A stretch of DNA of 64,000 nucleotides from Anaerobacillus isosaccharinicus (GCF_001866075.3 NZ_CP063356.1:3338164-3402163), one strand, 5' to 3'. Positions 16,265 through 25,863 are shown, counted from the first letter of the stretch. Translations and numbers: made by a program. Notes: generated from the letters alone by a model not told the origin.

Positions 16265-16921
16265 ATGAAAAAAATGGAAGGCGAAGACTTTGACCAGCTT
16301 GTACGTTTTTTTGATGGAATGGCTACAACAAATTGGCTAAGTTCTGTTCATAAACAGTTAAAAGAGGCTACTGGAATCTGGAAAGAAAAAAAAGTCTTGG
16401 ATGTTGGTTGTGGGACGGGACGATTTTTACTACGAGGGGTTAAAGAAGCGAGCCATGTTGTCGGAATTGATTTATCATCAGAAATGATCAAGGCTTGTAA
16501 ACAAACGTTTACCTCACATGAGGTCGACGAAAAGGCTACCTTTGTTGTAGGTGATGCTTATAAGTTACCATTTGAAGATGATGAATTTGATATTGCTGTT
16601 TCTACATGTGTCCTCTTCTTACTTCCTGAGCCCATGATAGCTATGGAAGAAATGATTAGGGTGATTAAAGAAGATGGGATGATTGCCATGCTAAATCCAT
16701 CCCTTAAGATGAATCAAGAGGAAGCCTTGCGCTATTGTAATGATCATGGATTGACAGACTTTGAACAAAAAACACTGCTTCAATGGTCAACCATTTCAAC
16801 GAGTAGGCACACGTTCTCAACTGACCAGTTAATCGATTATTTTACAGAGAGTGGCGCCGAGAAAGTCACAAATATCAAAGTCTTAAACGACTTAGCCATT
16901 ATTACAATCGCTAAATTTTAA
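16265..16921 (+). CDS. Class I SAM-dependent methyltransferase, substrate unknown
   Basis: A 218-residue methyltransferase with a single Rossmann domain. The SAM-binding motif I is VLDVGCGTGRFLL, the acidic residue after strand 2 is in VGIDLSSEM, motif II is VVGDAYKLPFEDDEFDIAVS, and a post-motif is MIRVIKEDGMIAMLNPS. It resembles UbiE/Methyltransf_11 proteins but nothing identifies the substrate. The start is ATG behind ATAGGAGG. It lies between pyrE and an ABC exporter, with a terminator on its far side. No homolog sits here in B. subtilis. Confidence 0.8.
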   Translation: MKKMEGEDFDQLVRFFDGMATTNWLSSVHKQLKEATGIWKEKKVLDVGCGTGRFLLRGVKEASHVVGIDLSSEMIKACKQTFTSHEVDEKATFVVGDAYKLPFEDDEFDIAVSTCVLFLLPEPMIAMEEMIRVIKEDGMIAMLNPSLKMNQEEALRYCNDHGLTDFEQKTLLQWSTISTSRHTFSTDQLIDYFTESGAEKVTNIKVLNDLAIITIAKF

Positions 16922-16963
16922 CTAGGTGAAGTAACTACTTCCAATTATTGGAGCTAGTTTTTT
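16920..16963 (+). terminator. Intrinsic terminator after the methyltransferase gene
   Basis: AACTAG at the start pairs with CTAGTT before a T run, and an inner palindrome TCCAATTATTGGA strengthens the hairpin. Together with the leader below, it separates this gene from the ABC exporter pair. Confidence 0.65.
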
Positions 16964-17295
16964 ATTTTTAAAATGATAATTAACAATTCAGAAACAGTGT
17001 AAAATCGAAAAAAGGGAGAATTCGTTACTATTTGAGAGATATTTAGAGTCATATGGAACTAATTCACTGAAAAAGGCCAAAATTCAAGAAATTTAAGAGT
17101 AGAAATATATTTCGGAAACCGATATATTATAGATTACCTATTATTATTTTCATTTTATAAAATTTTCTTACTACTTCAGTGAATTACCTAATACAATAAC
17201 TCAGGAATTCAAATTAAGTTACGAGATGATACTGGAAAAATGATGAAATTGATTAGGTTTAGATGGGCATTCTATATTTTTCTTGGGGGTTTCTT
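16964..17295 (+). promoter_or_regulatory. Long AT-rich leader of the ABC exporter with inverted repeats
   Basis: No large gene lies here. An 11-base perfect inverted repeat, AATTCACTGAA at 17061-17071 and TTCAGTGAATT at 17175-17185, encloses about 100 bases. Inside lies a smaller palindrome, TCGGAAACCGA at 17111-17121, with AT-rich flanks. A short ORF (17240-17299) runs into the exporter start. The region could be a regulatory leader or a degenerate small mobile element; which one cannot be settled from one copy. Confidence 0.4.
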
Positions 17296-17299
17296 ATGA
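17240..17299 (+). CDS. Possible 19-residue leader peptide overlapping the ABC exporter start
   Basis: The ORF MMKLIRFRWAFYIFLGGFL starts with two ATGs at 17240 and 17243. It ends in a TGA whose first two bases are within the exporter's ATG (ATGA). The peptide is basic at the N-terminus and hydrophobic after it. Its ribosome site is weak (TGGAAAAA). In B. subtilis the bmrCD exporter is controlled by translation of a leader ORF, bmrB, so a similar arrangement is conceivable. It could equally be chance in AT-rich DNA. Confidence 0.3.
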   Translation: MMKLIRFRWAFYIFLGGFL

Positions 17300-19065
17300 A
17301 AACATTTTTACGGCTTAAACAGTTTTATTGGCCTTATCAAAAGTACTTTTTAGGTTCTATTTTATTCTTATTTTTCGTTACAGCAATTACCGTTGTTTAT
17401 CCAATTATCTTAAAATTTACGATTGACGATGTTATTCTAAGCGGTGAATTTCATTTAGTTCCTTACGTTGCGTTAGGGTTTGTTGGAATCATGGTCATTA
17501 AAGGGATTGCAACATATTATCATCAGTTTTTCGGGGATTTATTTGGGATTAAGACCGTTTATGAATTGAGAAATGCTTTATACAAAAAGCTACAATACTT
17601 ACCATTTCGTTATTATGATAATGCAAAAACTGGGGATCTTATGTCACGTTTAACGGCTGATGTGGAAGGTTTCCGTTTCTTTTTATCTTTTGGATTTGCA
17701 CAAGCATTAAATCTAGTATTATTAGTCGGATTAAGTTTAGGAATTATGCTATATTTTAGTGTTCCCCTAGCTTTACTTACATTAGCAGCCATGCCATTTT
17801 TAATCGTAGTTGTATATCGTTTTGATAAAGAGGTTCACCCCGCATTTAAAGGGATTCGTAAGTCTTTTGCGAGACTTACGACAAAGGTTCAGGAAAACAT
17901 TAGTGGAATGAATACAGTTAAGTCCCTTTCACGGGAAGACTATGAAATTAATAAATTCGTAGACAATAACGGTGATTATAAGGATAACTATATTCAAACA
18001 TCGAATATTTGGGCAAAGTATTTCCCATTAATGGAATTAATCGGTCATTTTTGTGTGGTTATGCTATTAGGCTTTGGTGGTTTCATGGTAATTAATAACA
18101 ATTTAGAACCTGGGGAGCTAGTTGCCTTTTTTAGCTTAGTATGGTATATCATTGGACCATTAATGAACTTAGGCTTTATTATTAATACATTTTCTCAATC
18201 AAAGGCTTCAGGTGAGCGCCTTGTAGAAATTCTTGATGAAATTGAAGATATTAAAGATAGTGATGGAGCAATAAACGTTGAACGCCTAAAGGGGCATGTT
18301 CAATTCAAGGAAGTTTTCCATAGTTATAATGGTGAAGAAGGTATGGTCTTAAAAAATGTTAGTTTTGATGCGCCAGTGGGGAAAGTAATTGGCTTGATTG
18401 GAGCTACAGGTGCAGGAAAAACAACGATCACGCAATTAATCTCGAGATTTTATGAGGCTGATAAAGGAGAAATATTAATTGACGGGAAAAATATTAATGA
18501 GTACTCAATTCAAGCGTTACGTAAAAACATTGGATCGGTACTGCAAGAATCATTTTTATTTTCATGTTCAATTAGGGATAACATATCCTACGGATATCCA
18601 GATGCAACGATGGAACAAATTCAAGATGCAGCTAGGCGGGCCGATGCTCATGAATTTATTATGGAACTCCCTGATGGCTACGACACTATCCTCGGTGAAA
18701 GAGGTATGGGTCTTTCAGGAGGGCAAAAGCAACGAATTGCCATTGCAAGATCGATTTTAATCGATCCTAGTATTTTAATTTTTGATGACGCAACAAGTGC
18801 TGTAGATATGGAAACAGAAGCCAAAATTCAAGCTGCTTTCCAAGAAGTTATGAAGGGGCGAACGACGTTTATTATCGCTCATCGTATATCTTCATTGATG
18901 CATGCAGATGAAATTCTTGTTTTAGAAGATGGAGAAGTTCGTGAACGTGGTAATCATGAGGAATTATTAGCAAATCAGTTAGGAATTTATCGACGTATTT
19001 ACAATATTCAATTCAAAGACCACCAGACAATAACCGAAGCTGAAAGTAAGAAGGTGAGTATATAG
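17296..19065 (+). CDS. ABC exporter subunit A (TMD-NBD fusion, degenerate Walker B)
   Basis: A 589-residue half-transporter. The N-terminal ABC_membrane domain (about 1-310) has six hydrophobic segments; the C-terminal ATPase domain runs from about 330. Walker A is GATGAGKTT, the signature is LSGGQKQRIAIARSI, Walker B is ILIFDDATSAVD and the H-loop is IIAHRIS. The residue after Walker B is Asp rather than the catalytic Glu. The start at ATG 17296 follows GGGGG at 17285-17289. The frame extends upstream but without a better ribosome site. It overlaps the next subunit by one base, so the two probably form a heterodimer of the BmrCD type. Substrate unknown. Confidence 0.88.
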   Translation: MKTFLRLKQFYWPYQKYFLGSILFLFFVTAITVVYPIILKFTIDDVILSGEFHLVPYVALGFVGIMVIKGIATYYHQFFGDLFGIKTVYELRNALYKKLQYLPFRYYDNAKTGDLMSRLTADVEGFRFFLSFGFAQALNLVLLVGLSLGIMLYFSVPLALLTLAAMPFLIVVVYRFDKEVHPAFKGIRKSFARLTTKVQENISGMNTVKSLSREDYEINKFVDNNGDYKDNYIQTSNIWAKYFPLMELIGHFCVVMLLGFGGFMVINNNLEPGELVAFFSLVWYIIGPLMNLGFIINTFSQSKASGERLVEILDEIEDIKDSDGAINVERLKGHVQFKEVFHSYNGEEGMVLKNVSFDAPVGKVIGLIGATGAGKTTITQLISRFYEADKGEILIDGKNINEYSIQALRKNIGSVLQESFLFSCSIRDNISYGYPDATMEQIQDAARRADAHEFIMELPDGYDTILGERGMGLSGGQKQRIAIARSILIDPSILIFDDATSAVDMETEAKIQAAFQEVMKGRTTFIIAHRISSLMHADEILVLEDGEVRERGNHEELLANQLGIYRRIYNIQFKDHQTITEAESKKVSI

Positions 19066-20876
19066 TGAGTACAAAACAAGAAAAGAAAAATCGGTTTCAT
19101 TATGCCGTTGATTCGGTCATTGAAAAGCCATTTAATTGGAAGCAAATGCTTAGATTATTTGGCTACATGAAACCATATTCAAAAAAATTACTTCCACTAG
19201 CTATTCTAGCAATGGTTGTCTCGACAGCTATTCGACTGATTACGCCAATTTTGATTGGGGTAGTAGCGTTAAATAATGTTATTTATGACCGTGACGGTGA
19301 GGCATTAAAGAATATTGTTATTTTAATAGCAGTACTATATATAATCTCATGGTTGGCAAACACTTGGAGAATACGGTGGATGAATAGACTAGGGCAATAC
19401 GTCATCTTTGATTTACGCCAAGCTTTATTTAAACATATTCAACGCTTATCCCACAAATTCTTTGATAAAAGATCGGCGGGTTCGATCCTCGTTCGTATCA
19501 CAAACGATGTGAATTCATTACAAGATTTATTTACTAATGGGGTTATTAATCTTCTGATGGATTTATTGATGTTAGTAGGAATTATTGTTATTTTATTTTT
19601 CTTAAGCCCGCAATTGACGTTAGCAGTTATGATTATTTTACCGCTAATGTTTTTCATATCAACTGGGTTACGGAGAAAAATTAGACGTTCATGGCAATTA
19701 GTTCGTTTAAAGCAATCACAAATTAATTCCCATCTAAATGAAAGCATTCAAGGAATTCGTGTTACACAATCATATACTCAAGAAAAAGAAAATATTAGCT
19801 TTTTTGAGAGAATGAACGAAGATAATTATCAAGCATGGCGCGACGCAACACAGAAAAATGCCATGTTTCGACCGTTTGTTGAAATGTCTAATGCTATCGG
19901 CACAGCGATTTTAATCTGGTATGGTGTCACGTTAATTCAAAGTAATGTTATCAACATAGGAACGTTTGTCTCCTTTGCATTTTATCTAGGCATGTTTTGG
20001 GAGCCTATCTCTCGTCTTGGGCAAGTGTATAATCAATTATTAGTAGGGATGGCGTCTTCGGAACGAATTTTTGAGTTTTTAGATGAGAAGCCTGCTGTAA
20101 AAGAAAGTAGTAAAGCAATTTTCTTAGATGAGATGAAAGGTCATGTCAAATTTGAAGACGTAGAGTTTTCTTATGACGATAAAAGAACTGCGTTAAATAA
20201 AATTAATCTAGAAATAGGTGCGGGGCAAACTGTGGCACTAGTGGGCCATACGGGATCAGGTAAAACAACGATTGTAAACTTGATTGCTAGATTTTACGAT
20301 CCTACTAGCGGTAAAGTAAAAATAGATGGTCACGATTTAAGAGATATTAAACTTGATAGCTTAAGGGCTCGAGTTAGTACTGTATTACAAGAAACATTTA
20401 TTTTCTCAGGGACAATCATGGATAACGTCCGTTTTGGAAGGCCAGAGGCAACCGACGAGGAAGTAATGAAAGCTTGCGAAACGGTAGGAGCAAATAAGTT
20501 TATTGAGCAATTAAATGATGGTTACCATACGGAAGTCGAAGAGCGAGGAAATATATTATCCGTTGGTGAACGACAGCTATTATCTTTTGCAAGAGCTTTG
20601 CTAGCTGATCCTCAAATCTTAATTTTAGACGAGGCGACAGCGAGTATCGATACAGAAACAGAACAAATGATCCAAGAAGCTTTACGAACATTACTTAAAG
20701 ATCGAACTTCGATCATGATTGCCCATCGCCTTTCAACAATCCGAGAAGCAGATAACATCATCGTTTTAGAGCACGGAAACATACTAGAGACCGGAAACCA
20801 TGATGAGCTAATGGCACAAAAAGGTGAATATTACAAACTCGTAAAAGCACAGTTTAAGGTTTTAGATGCTAGTTAA
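19065..20876 (+). CDS. ABC exporter subunit B (TMD-NBD fusion, degenerate signature)
   Basis: A 603-residue partner of subunit A. A cytoplasmic N-terminal extension of about 45 residues precedes six membrane segments. The ATPase domain has Walker A GHTGSGKTT, Walker B ILILDEATASID with the catalytic Glu, and H-loop IMIAHRLST. Its signature reads LSVGERQ instead of LSGGQ. The start is GTG behind GAAGGTGAG, overlapping the last base of subunit A. Multidrug or lipid export is the usual family role, but the substrate is unknown here. Confidence 0.88.
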   Translation: MSTKQEKKNRFHYAVDSVIEKPFNWKQMLRLFGYMKPYSKKLLPLAILAMVVSTAIRLITPILIGVVALNNVIYDRDGEALKNIVILIAVLYIISWLANTWRIRWMNRLGQYVIFDLRQALFKHIQRLSHKFFDKRSAGSILVRITNDVNSLQDLFTNGVINLLMDLLMLVGIIVILFFLSPQLTLAVMIILPLMFFISTGLRRKIRRSWQLVRLKQSQINSHLNESIQGIRVTQSYTQEKENISFFERMNEDNYQAWRDATQKNAMFRPFVEMSNAIGTAILIWYGVTLIQSNVINIGTFVSFAFYLGMFWEPISRLGQVYNQLLVGMASSERIFEFLDEKPAVKESSKAIFLDEMKGHVKFEDVEFSYDDKRTALNKINLEIGAGQTVALVGHTGSGKTTIVNLIARFYDPTSGKVKIDGHDLRDIKLDSLRARVSTVLQETFIFSGTIMDNVRFGRPEATDEEVMKACETVGANKFIEQLNDGYHTEVEERGNILSVGERQLLSFARALLADPQILILDEATASIDTETEQMIQEALRTLLKDRTSIMIAHRLSTIREADNIIVLEHGNILETGNHDELMAQKGEYYKLVKAQFKVLDAS

Positions 20877-21226
20877 TTTAAAATGTAAAATTCAGGATGT
20901 AAAATGTTGAGAGTTCAGCTTCGAGGCCTCTCAAAAAAACAAAAAGAGCTGGGACAAAAGTGTTTTAATCAATGGGAAATCCGAATAATGGTAGTTGGTG
21001 CATATCCATCGCTTCGGAAATATACTTCGCTTTCCGCGGGCGGCTGGTGAGCCTCCTCGTGCTTACGCACTGTGGGGTCTCACCCTTGCCTTTCATCCCG
21101 CAGGAGTCTACGTATATTTCCTCCGCTCTGGTTTTGTATTGTTCGGATTTTCAGCTAAGCACTTTAGTTATGTCGCAGCCTCTTTTGTTTGCTTCGAAGC
21201 GCTACAATAAAATTCTACATTCTACA
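20877..21226. repeat. Heptamer-arm hairpin repeat (copy B), split by a palindromic element
   Basis: This 350-base gap holds no gene. The left arm (about 20877-20910) has TAAAATG/GGATG-type heptamers and the right arm (about 21210-21231) has ATTCTAC ATTCTAC ATT. GCTTCGA occurs on both inner sides (around 20918 and 21191). The two arms point toward each other like the copies after priA and ftsY. They begin right at the stop codons of the exporter and of rqcH. A 254-base palindrome fills the middle. Confidence 0.6.
20937..21190. mobile_element. 254-bp long palindromic, MITE-like element
   Basis: The ends AAACAAAAAGAGCTGGGACA and the complement of 21172-21190 (AAACAAAAGAGGCTGCGACA) match with few differences. 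The pairing continues inward: AAATCCGAA near 20978 with TTCGGATTT near 21142, and CGGAAATATAC near 21015 with GTATATTTCC near 21112. At the centre, GTGC-TTAC-GCAC forms a small hairpin. The element is more GC-rich in the middle than its surroundings. It has no coding capacity; ORFs through it resemble nothing. Similar GGGACA-ended palindromes occur in other Firmicutes as far as I recall. Confidence 0.6.
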
Positions 21227-22936
21227 TTAAACTTTCAGCTTCCTCACAATTTCCTCATCTGGTGTTACATAGAGCGTTGTTTGGTTGTCGTAAATGACGT
21301 AGCCTGGTTTTGAACCACTAGGTTTTTTAACATGTTTAATGATTGTGTAATCAACAGGAACCGAGCTTGACTGTCTAGCTTTACTGAAGTAGGCTGCGAT
21401 CGTTGCAGCCTCTTTTAATGATGTTTCATCAACTTCTGTACTCTTGATGACGACATGTGAGCCAGGGATGTCTTTTGTATGAAGCCATGTTTCATACTGT
21501 CTAGCTAAGCGATTTGTTAAATATTCATTTTGTTTGTTATTTTTCCCAACTAGAATTTCCAGTCCTGTAGATGATTTATATTGCTCAAGGATTGGTTTCG
21601 TTTCTTTTTTCTTTTTTGCTTGCTTTTTAATACGGTTGCGAATATAACCGCCTTCCATTAATTCTTCTCTAATTTCAGCAATGTCTCTTGGGGCAGCCGA
21701 TTCCATTTGTCCCAAAATTCCTTCTAAATAAATAAGTTCTTGTTTCGTTTTTTCAATTTGATCTTTAACAATTTCCAACGAATTTTTAGCTTTATTGTAT
21801 TTTTTGAAATAATTTTGTGCGTTTTCAGAAGCTGTTTTTAATGGGTCTAAGGCGATGAGAATCGATTGTTGTTCTTCGTCGTAAAAATCAATTACCTCAA
21901 CCTCTTTTTGACCTTTTTTAATTTGATGAATATAAGCAGTTATTAGCTCACCAAGCTTTCGATATTTTGCAGAAGCTTCTGCATCTACTAGAGTTTGTTC
22001 TAATTTTTTCATTTTTGTTTTGTTTTTTTGAAATTCATTTTTTAAAAATTTTTCTAAGTCACTTGCTTGTTGATGAACACGATCTCGTTCGGCCTTTCCA
22101 AAATAAAAGCGAGTTAGCATTTCACTAACAGAACTAAATGTATGTGCAACCCCTTTTAAATGGCTTAGCTCAATAACTGAAAAATACTCTTTGTTATCAG
22201 TAATCGTAATCTGCGGCTCAAATTTATCTTCTTTGACCTGATTTATGATCTCGAAAAATGCCTTTGTAAGTGTTTCGCGGTTTGCTAGTTTTGCTCGAAA
22301 GAGAATTTCTTTTGAGATTTGTGGAGACAAACCCGAAAACTGACTAAGAATTTGACCATCTATTTTTCCAGCATTAAAATCAATTTTTTTAATAAAAGTT
22401 GTTTCATCAATGACTAAAGGATTTAGTTTTTCTTGCTCCGGTGGGAGTTTATAAGGCTGACCAGGTAAAATTGTTCGATAACTATTAATGCCAGGAGATA
22501 AATGCTTAATGCTATCCAAGATTTTGTCATCTTTTTCATCTAGTAACACGATATTGCTATGGCGACCCATGATTTCAATCATCAATTTTTTATAACTTAT
22601 ATCACCTAGCTCATTTCTACCTTTAATCAAAATCGTAACAATTCGTTCTAACTCTAATTGTTCAATACTCTCAATAATTCCACCTTCAAGATGCTTTCTT
22701 AAAAGCATACAGAACATTGGTGGTTCAGACGGATTATCAATTTTTTCAGTTGTTAGATGTAGTCTAGCAAAACTAGGATTTGCTGATAGGAGCAGCTGTT
22801 GGTTTGCTCCATTTGCCCGTATTGTAAAAATGAGTTCTGTTTTATAAGGTTGATATATTTTTGTAATTCTGCCAGATAGCAGTGTTTGATTAAGTTCAGA
22901 TACTACGGCTTTTAAAAGGGTTCCGTCAAATGACAT
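21227..22936 (-). CDS. rqcH: NFACT-family ribosome rescue factor RqcH (fibronectin-binding-like protein)
   Basis: Binds stalled 50S-peptidyl-tRNA complexes and recruits Ala-tRNA for C-terminal alanine tailing; also annotated FbpA or YloA. It has 569 residues. The NFACT-N domain starts MSFDGTLLKAVVSEL and has GRITKIYQPY, NPSEPPMFCMLLRKHLEGG and EIMGRHSNIVL. A coiled-coil middle part spans about 290-430, and the NFACT-R domain near residues 450-560 has HTKDIPGSHVVIK. The conserved Asp97-Arg98 pair of B. subtilis appears as Glu97-Arg98. Start ATG is behind TTGGAGTG. The gene faces the exporter, ending inside the repeat. Confidence 0.93.
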   Translation of the reverse strand: MSFDGTLLKAVVSELNQTLLSGRITKIYQPYKTELIFTIRANGANQQLLLSANPSFARLHLTTEKIDNPSEPPMFCMLLRKHLEGGIIESIEQLELERIVTILIKGRNELGDISYKKLMIEIMGRHSNIVLLDEKDDKILDSIKHLSPGINSYRTILPGQPYKLPPEQEKLNPLVIDETTFIKKIDFNAGKIDGQILSQFSGLSPQISKEILFRAKLANRETLTKAFFEIINQVKEDKFEPQITITDNKEYFSVIELSHLKGVAHTFSSVSEMLTRFYFGKAERDRVHQQASDLEKFLKNEFQKNKTKMKKLEQTLVDAEASAKYRKLGELITAYIHQIKKGQKEVEVIDFYDEEQQSILIALDPLKTASENAQNYFKKYNKAKNSLEIVKDQIEKTKQELIYLEGILGQMESAAPRDIAEIREELMEGGYIRNRIKKQAKKKKETKPILEQYKSSTGLEILVGKNNKQNEYLTNRLARQYETWLHTKDIPGSHVVIKSTEVDETSLKEAATIAAYFSKARQSSSVPVDYTIIKHVKKPSGSKPGYVIYDNQTTLYVTPDEEIVRKLKV

Positions 22937-23152
22937 ATTATTTCACTCCAATTATTTTAGGTTAACCTTAGTGTAAAGAAATTGTATACCAAGGATTATA
23001 AACTTTTCTTTCACGAATCGAAAACGTAGCAAAGTTTAAGCAACATTTTCTATTTCCCTAAACAGTATAGCATTTTTTGGGACTTGCCTGAATAAAGATA
23101 GTTTGTAAAGGACAAGGGTTGAGTCTAAATGATACAGATGTGGGGTGTAGAA

Positions 23153-25861
23153 ATGAAGTGGTATGAACGAGAGATAGAAGAAGTTGAAAAAATGACACGT
23201 TCGCATTTTTCAAGTGGTTTAACTGAGGAAGAGGCTAAAAAAAGGTTAAAACAGTTTGGGCAAAATAAGCTTGATGAAGGAGAAACAGTCCCTGCTTTTT
23301 TCTTGTTTTTAGCACAGTTTAAAGACTTTATGGTCATTGTTTTATTAGTTGCAACTTTGATTTCAGGATTATTAGGTGAATACATTGATGCGATAACAAT
23401 CATTTTAATTGTTTTACTAAATGGAGTCTTAGGGTTTATTCAAGAACGAAAAGCTGAAAAATCATTGGCCGCGCTAAAGGAACTCTCAGCCCCGCAAATG
23501 ATGATTCTTCGTGATGGCGAATGGGTAAAAGTACCTTCTACGGAAGTGGTTACGGGCGACATTGTTAAAGTTACGAGTGGCGACCGTGTCGGAGCGGATA
23601 TACGAATAATTGAATCTAAAGGCTTACGAATAGAAGAAAGTGCCCTAACAGGAGAGTCAGTTCCAGTCCAGAAAACACAAGATGCCCCATCAGGTGAAGA
23701 TCTTTCCGTTGGCGACCAAGAAAACATGGCATTTATGGGGACGATGGTCACCCAAGGTAGTGGAATTGGTGTCATTGTTGCCACTGGGATGAAAACAGAA
23801 ATGGGAAAGATTGCCCATTTGTTACAATCTGCTGAAACAATGGTAACACCACTGCAACGCAAGCTAGAACAGTTAGGTAAGGTTTTAATATTAGTAGCAC
23901 TATTTCTCACAGCTTTAGTTGTGTTAATTGGGGTATATCAGGGGCATGACGCTTATATTATGTTTTTAGCTGGGGTTTCATTAGCTGTTGCTGCCATTCC
24001 CGAAGGTTTACCAGCGATTGTTACAGTAGCATTAGCATTAGGGGTTCAACGTATGATCAAACGAAAGGCGATTGTTCGGAAACTTCCTGCTGTAGAGACG
24101 TTAGGGTGTGCCTCAGTCATTTGTTCAGACAAAACTGGAACATTGACACAAAACAAAATGACTGTAACTAATCTATGGTCTGGAGGAAGAACTTGGGAAG
24201 TTTCAGGAACTGGTTATGAACCTAAAGGTGATTTTTATGGCAATGGGAAAAAATTAAATTTGCAAACGGAAAAAACACTTAAGCAGCTTTTAACGTTTGG
24301 GGCGTTATGTAATAATGCAAGAATCGTTACAAGTGAGGTAAAAGAGGGATTACTTCAAAAAACAAAACTTGAATACACGATTAATGGTGACCCTACGGAA
24401 GGAGCTTTAATCGTATCCGCCGAGAAAGCGGGAATTAATCGAGAGAGTTTAGAAATCAACTATAAAATTATTGAAGAGTTTCCGTTTGAATCAACTAGGA
24501 AAATGATGAGTGTCGTTGTTGAGAGAAGTAAAGATGGGAAGCGCTTCGTTGTGACGAAAGGGGCTCCTGACGTTTTATTAAGTAGAAGTAGCCATATATT
24601 ATGGGAAGAAAGGCAGCAGACTTTAACACCACAAAGAGAAGCTGCTGTTAATCGTTCTATTGAAGACTTAGCTTCACAAGCACTTCGGACGATTGCGATA
24701 GCTTATAAAGAAATTGACAAAGCGGCAAATATCGCTACAGAAGCTGCTGTTGAAAGTAATTTAACGTTTATTGGACTTCAAGGGATGATTGACCCACCGA
24801 GGCCAGAAGTAAAAGCATCTATTTTAGAGTGTCGCGAGGCTGGAATTAAAACCGTGATGATTACCGGTGACCATATTATTACGGCTCAAGCAATCGCAAA
24901 ACAATTGAACATTTTACCTACCCATGGAAAAATAATGGATGGTAATACTTTAGCTAAAATGAGTGTTACAGATTTAGAAGAAGTTGTCGATGATATTTAT
25001 GTTTATGCCCGTGTTTCTCCAGAACATAAGTTAAAAATTGTTAAGGCACTCCAAGCAAAAGGACATATTGTTGCAATGACTGGTGACGGTGTAAATGACG
25101 CACCAGCAATAAAAGCAGCAAATATAGGTGTCGCAATGGGGATTACAGGAACTGACGTGGCAAAAGAAGCATCGTCTCTCGTATTAAGCGATGACAATTT
25201 TGCGACAATCAAGGCTGCAATTAATGAAGGAAGAAATATTTACGATAATATTCGAAAGTTTATTCGTTATATGCTTGCGTCAAATGTTGGTGAAATTCTA
25301 GTCATGCTATTTGCAATGATGCTGGGCATGCCTCTACCATTAGTTGCGATTCAAATCTTATGGATCAACCTTGTCACGGATGGTTTGCCGGCAATGGCTC
25401 TTGGCCTTGATCAAGCAGAAGGCGATGTCATGAAGCGAAAGCCGCGCCATCCTATGGAAAGTGTTTTTGCGAGAGGGCTAGCATGGAAAATCGTAAGCCG
25501 TGGCTTTATGATTGGTGTCGTTACGTTAATTGCATTCTGGTTAACATTGTCGCAACATCCAGATGATTTAATGAGGGCACAGTCAGTTGCTTTTGCCACT
25601 TTAGTTATGGCACAGCTAATTCATGTCTTCGATTGTCGAAGTGAACATTCTGTGTTTCATCGAAATCCATTCCAAAATATTTATCTAGTCATTGCAGTAT
25701 TGTCTTCTACAGCCTTAATGTTAGTCGTTATGTACTTCCCACCATTGCAACCCGTATTCCACACTGTAGGTTTAAATGTTCGGGAATGGTTGTTAGTCCT
25801 TGGAATGGCTTCAATTCCAACGATTGCTCTAGCCGGTTTCCATCTATTTAAAAGGAAATAA
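23153..25861 (+). CDS. yloB: P-type (IIA) calcium-transporting ATPase, YloB type
   Basis: A SERCA-like cation pump of 902 residues in the cytoplasmic membrane, with about ten hydrophobic segments. Motifs: TGES in the actuator domain, PEGLP in M4 (calcium-binding segment), the phosphorylation site [15 protein letters not shown] in the nucleotide domain, [10 protein letters not shown], and [13 protein letters not shown] in M6. An upstream in-frame ATG at 23129 also exists behind AAGGG. ATG 23153 is preferred because MKWYERE lines up with the B. subtilis N-terminus and GGGGTG is close ahead. It is divergent from rqcH, as in B. subtilis. Ca specificity is inferred from the family. Confidence 0.92.
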   Translation: MKWYEREIEEVEKMTRSHFSSGLTEEEAKKRLKQFGQNKLDEGETVPAFFLFLAQFKDFMVIVLLVATLISGLLGEYIDAITIILIVLLNGVLGFIQERKAEKSLAALKELSAPQMMILRDGEWVKVPSTEVVTGDIVKVTSGDRVGADIRIIESKGLRIEESALTGESVPVQKTQDAPSGEDLSVGDQENMAFMGTMVTQGSGIGVIVATGMKTEMGKIAHLLQSAETMVTPLQRKLEQLGKVLILVALFLTALVVLIGVYQGHDAYIMFLAGVSLAVAAIPEGLPAIVTVALALGVQRMIKRKAIVRKLPAVETLGCASVICSDKTGTLTQNKMTVTNLWSGGRTWEVSGTGYEPKGDFYGNGKKLNLQTEKTLKQLLTFGALCNNARIVTSEVKEGLLQKTKLEYTINGDPTEGALIVSAEKAGINRESLEINYKIIEEFPFESTRKMMSVVVERSKDGKRFVVTKGAPDVLLSRSSHILWEERQQTLTPQREAAVNRSIEDLASQALRTIAIAYKEIDKAANIATEAAVESNLTFIGLQGMIDPPRPEVKASILECREAGIKTVMITGDHIITAQAIAKQLNILPTHGKIMDGNTLAKMSVTDLEEVVDDIYVYARVSPEHKLKIVKALQAKGHIVAMTGDGVNDAPAIKAANIGVAMGITGTDVAKEASSLVLSDDNFATIKAAINEGRNIYDNIRKFIRYMLASNVGEILVMLFAMMLGMPLPLVAIQILWINLVTDGLPAMALGLDQAEGDVMKRKPRHPMESVFARGLAWKIVSRGFMIGVVTLIAFWLTLSQHPDDLMRAQSVAFATLVMAQLIHVFDCRSEHSVFHRNPFQNIYLVIAVLSSTALMLVVMYFPPLQPVFHTVGLNVREWLLVLGMASIPTIALAGFHLFKRK

Positions 25862-25863
25862 AG

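Noticed and set aside
20972-21313. ORFs of 71 and 113 residues on the plus strand across the palindromic element
   Set aside because: They run through a near-complete inverted repeat and into the antisense of rqcH, have no ribosome site, and show no family signature.
23440-23910. 156-residue ORF opposite to the Ca ATPase gene
   Set aside because: It is antisense to a clearly coding frame with all P-type ATPase motifs; its Ser/Pro/Thr-rich composition is typical of a reverse-frame shadow.
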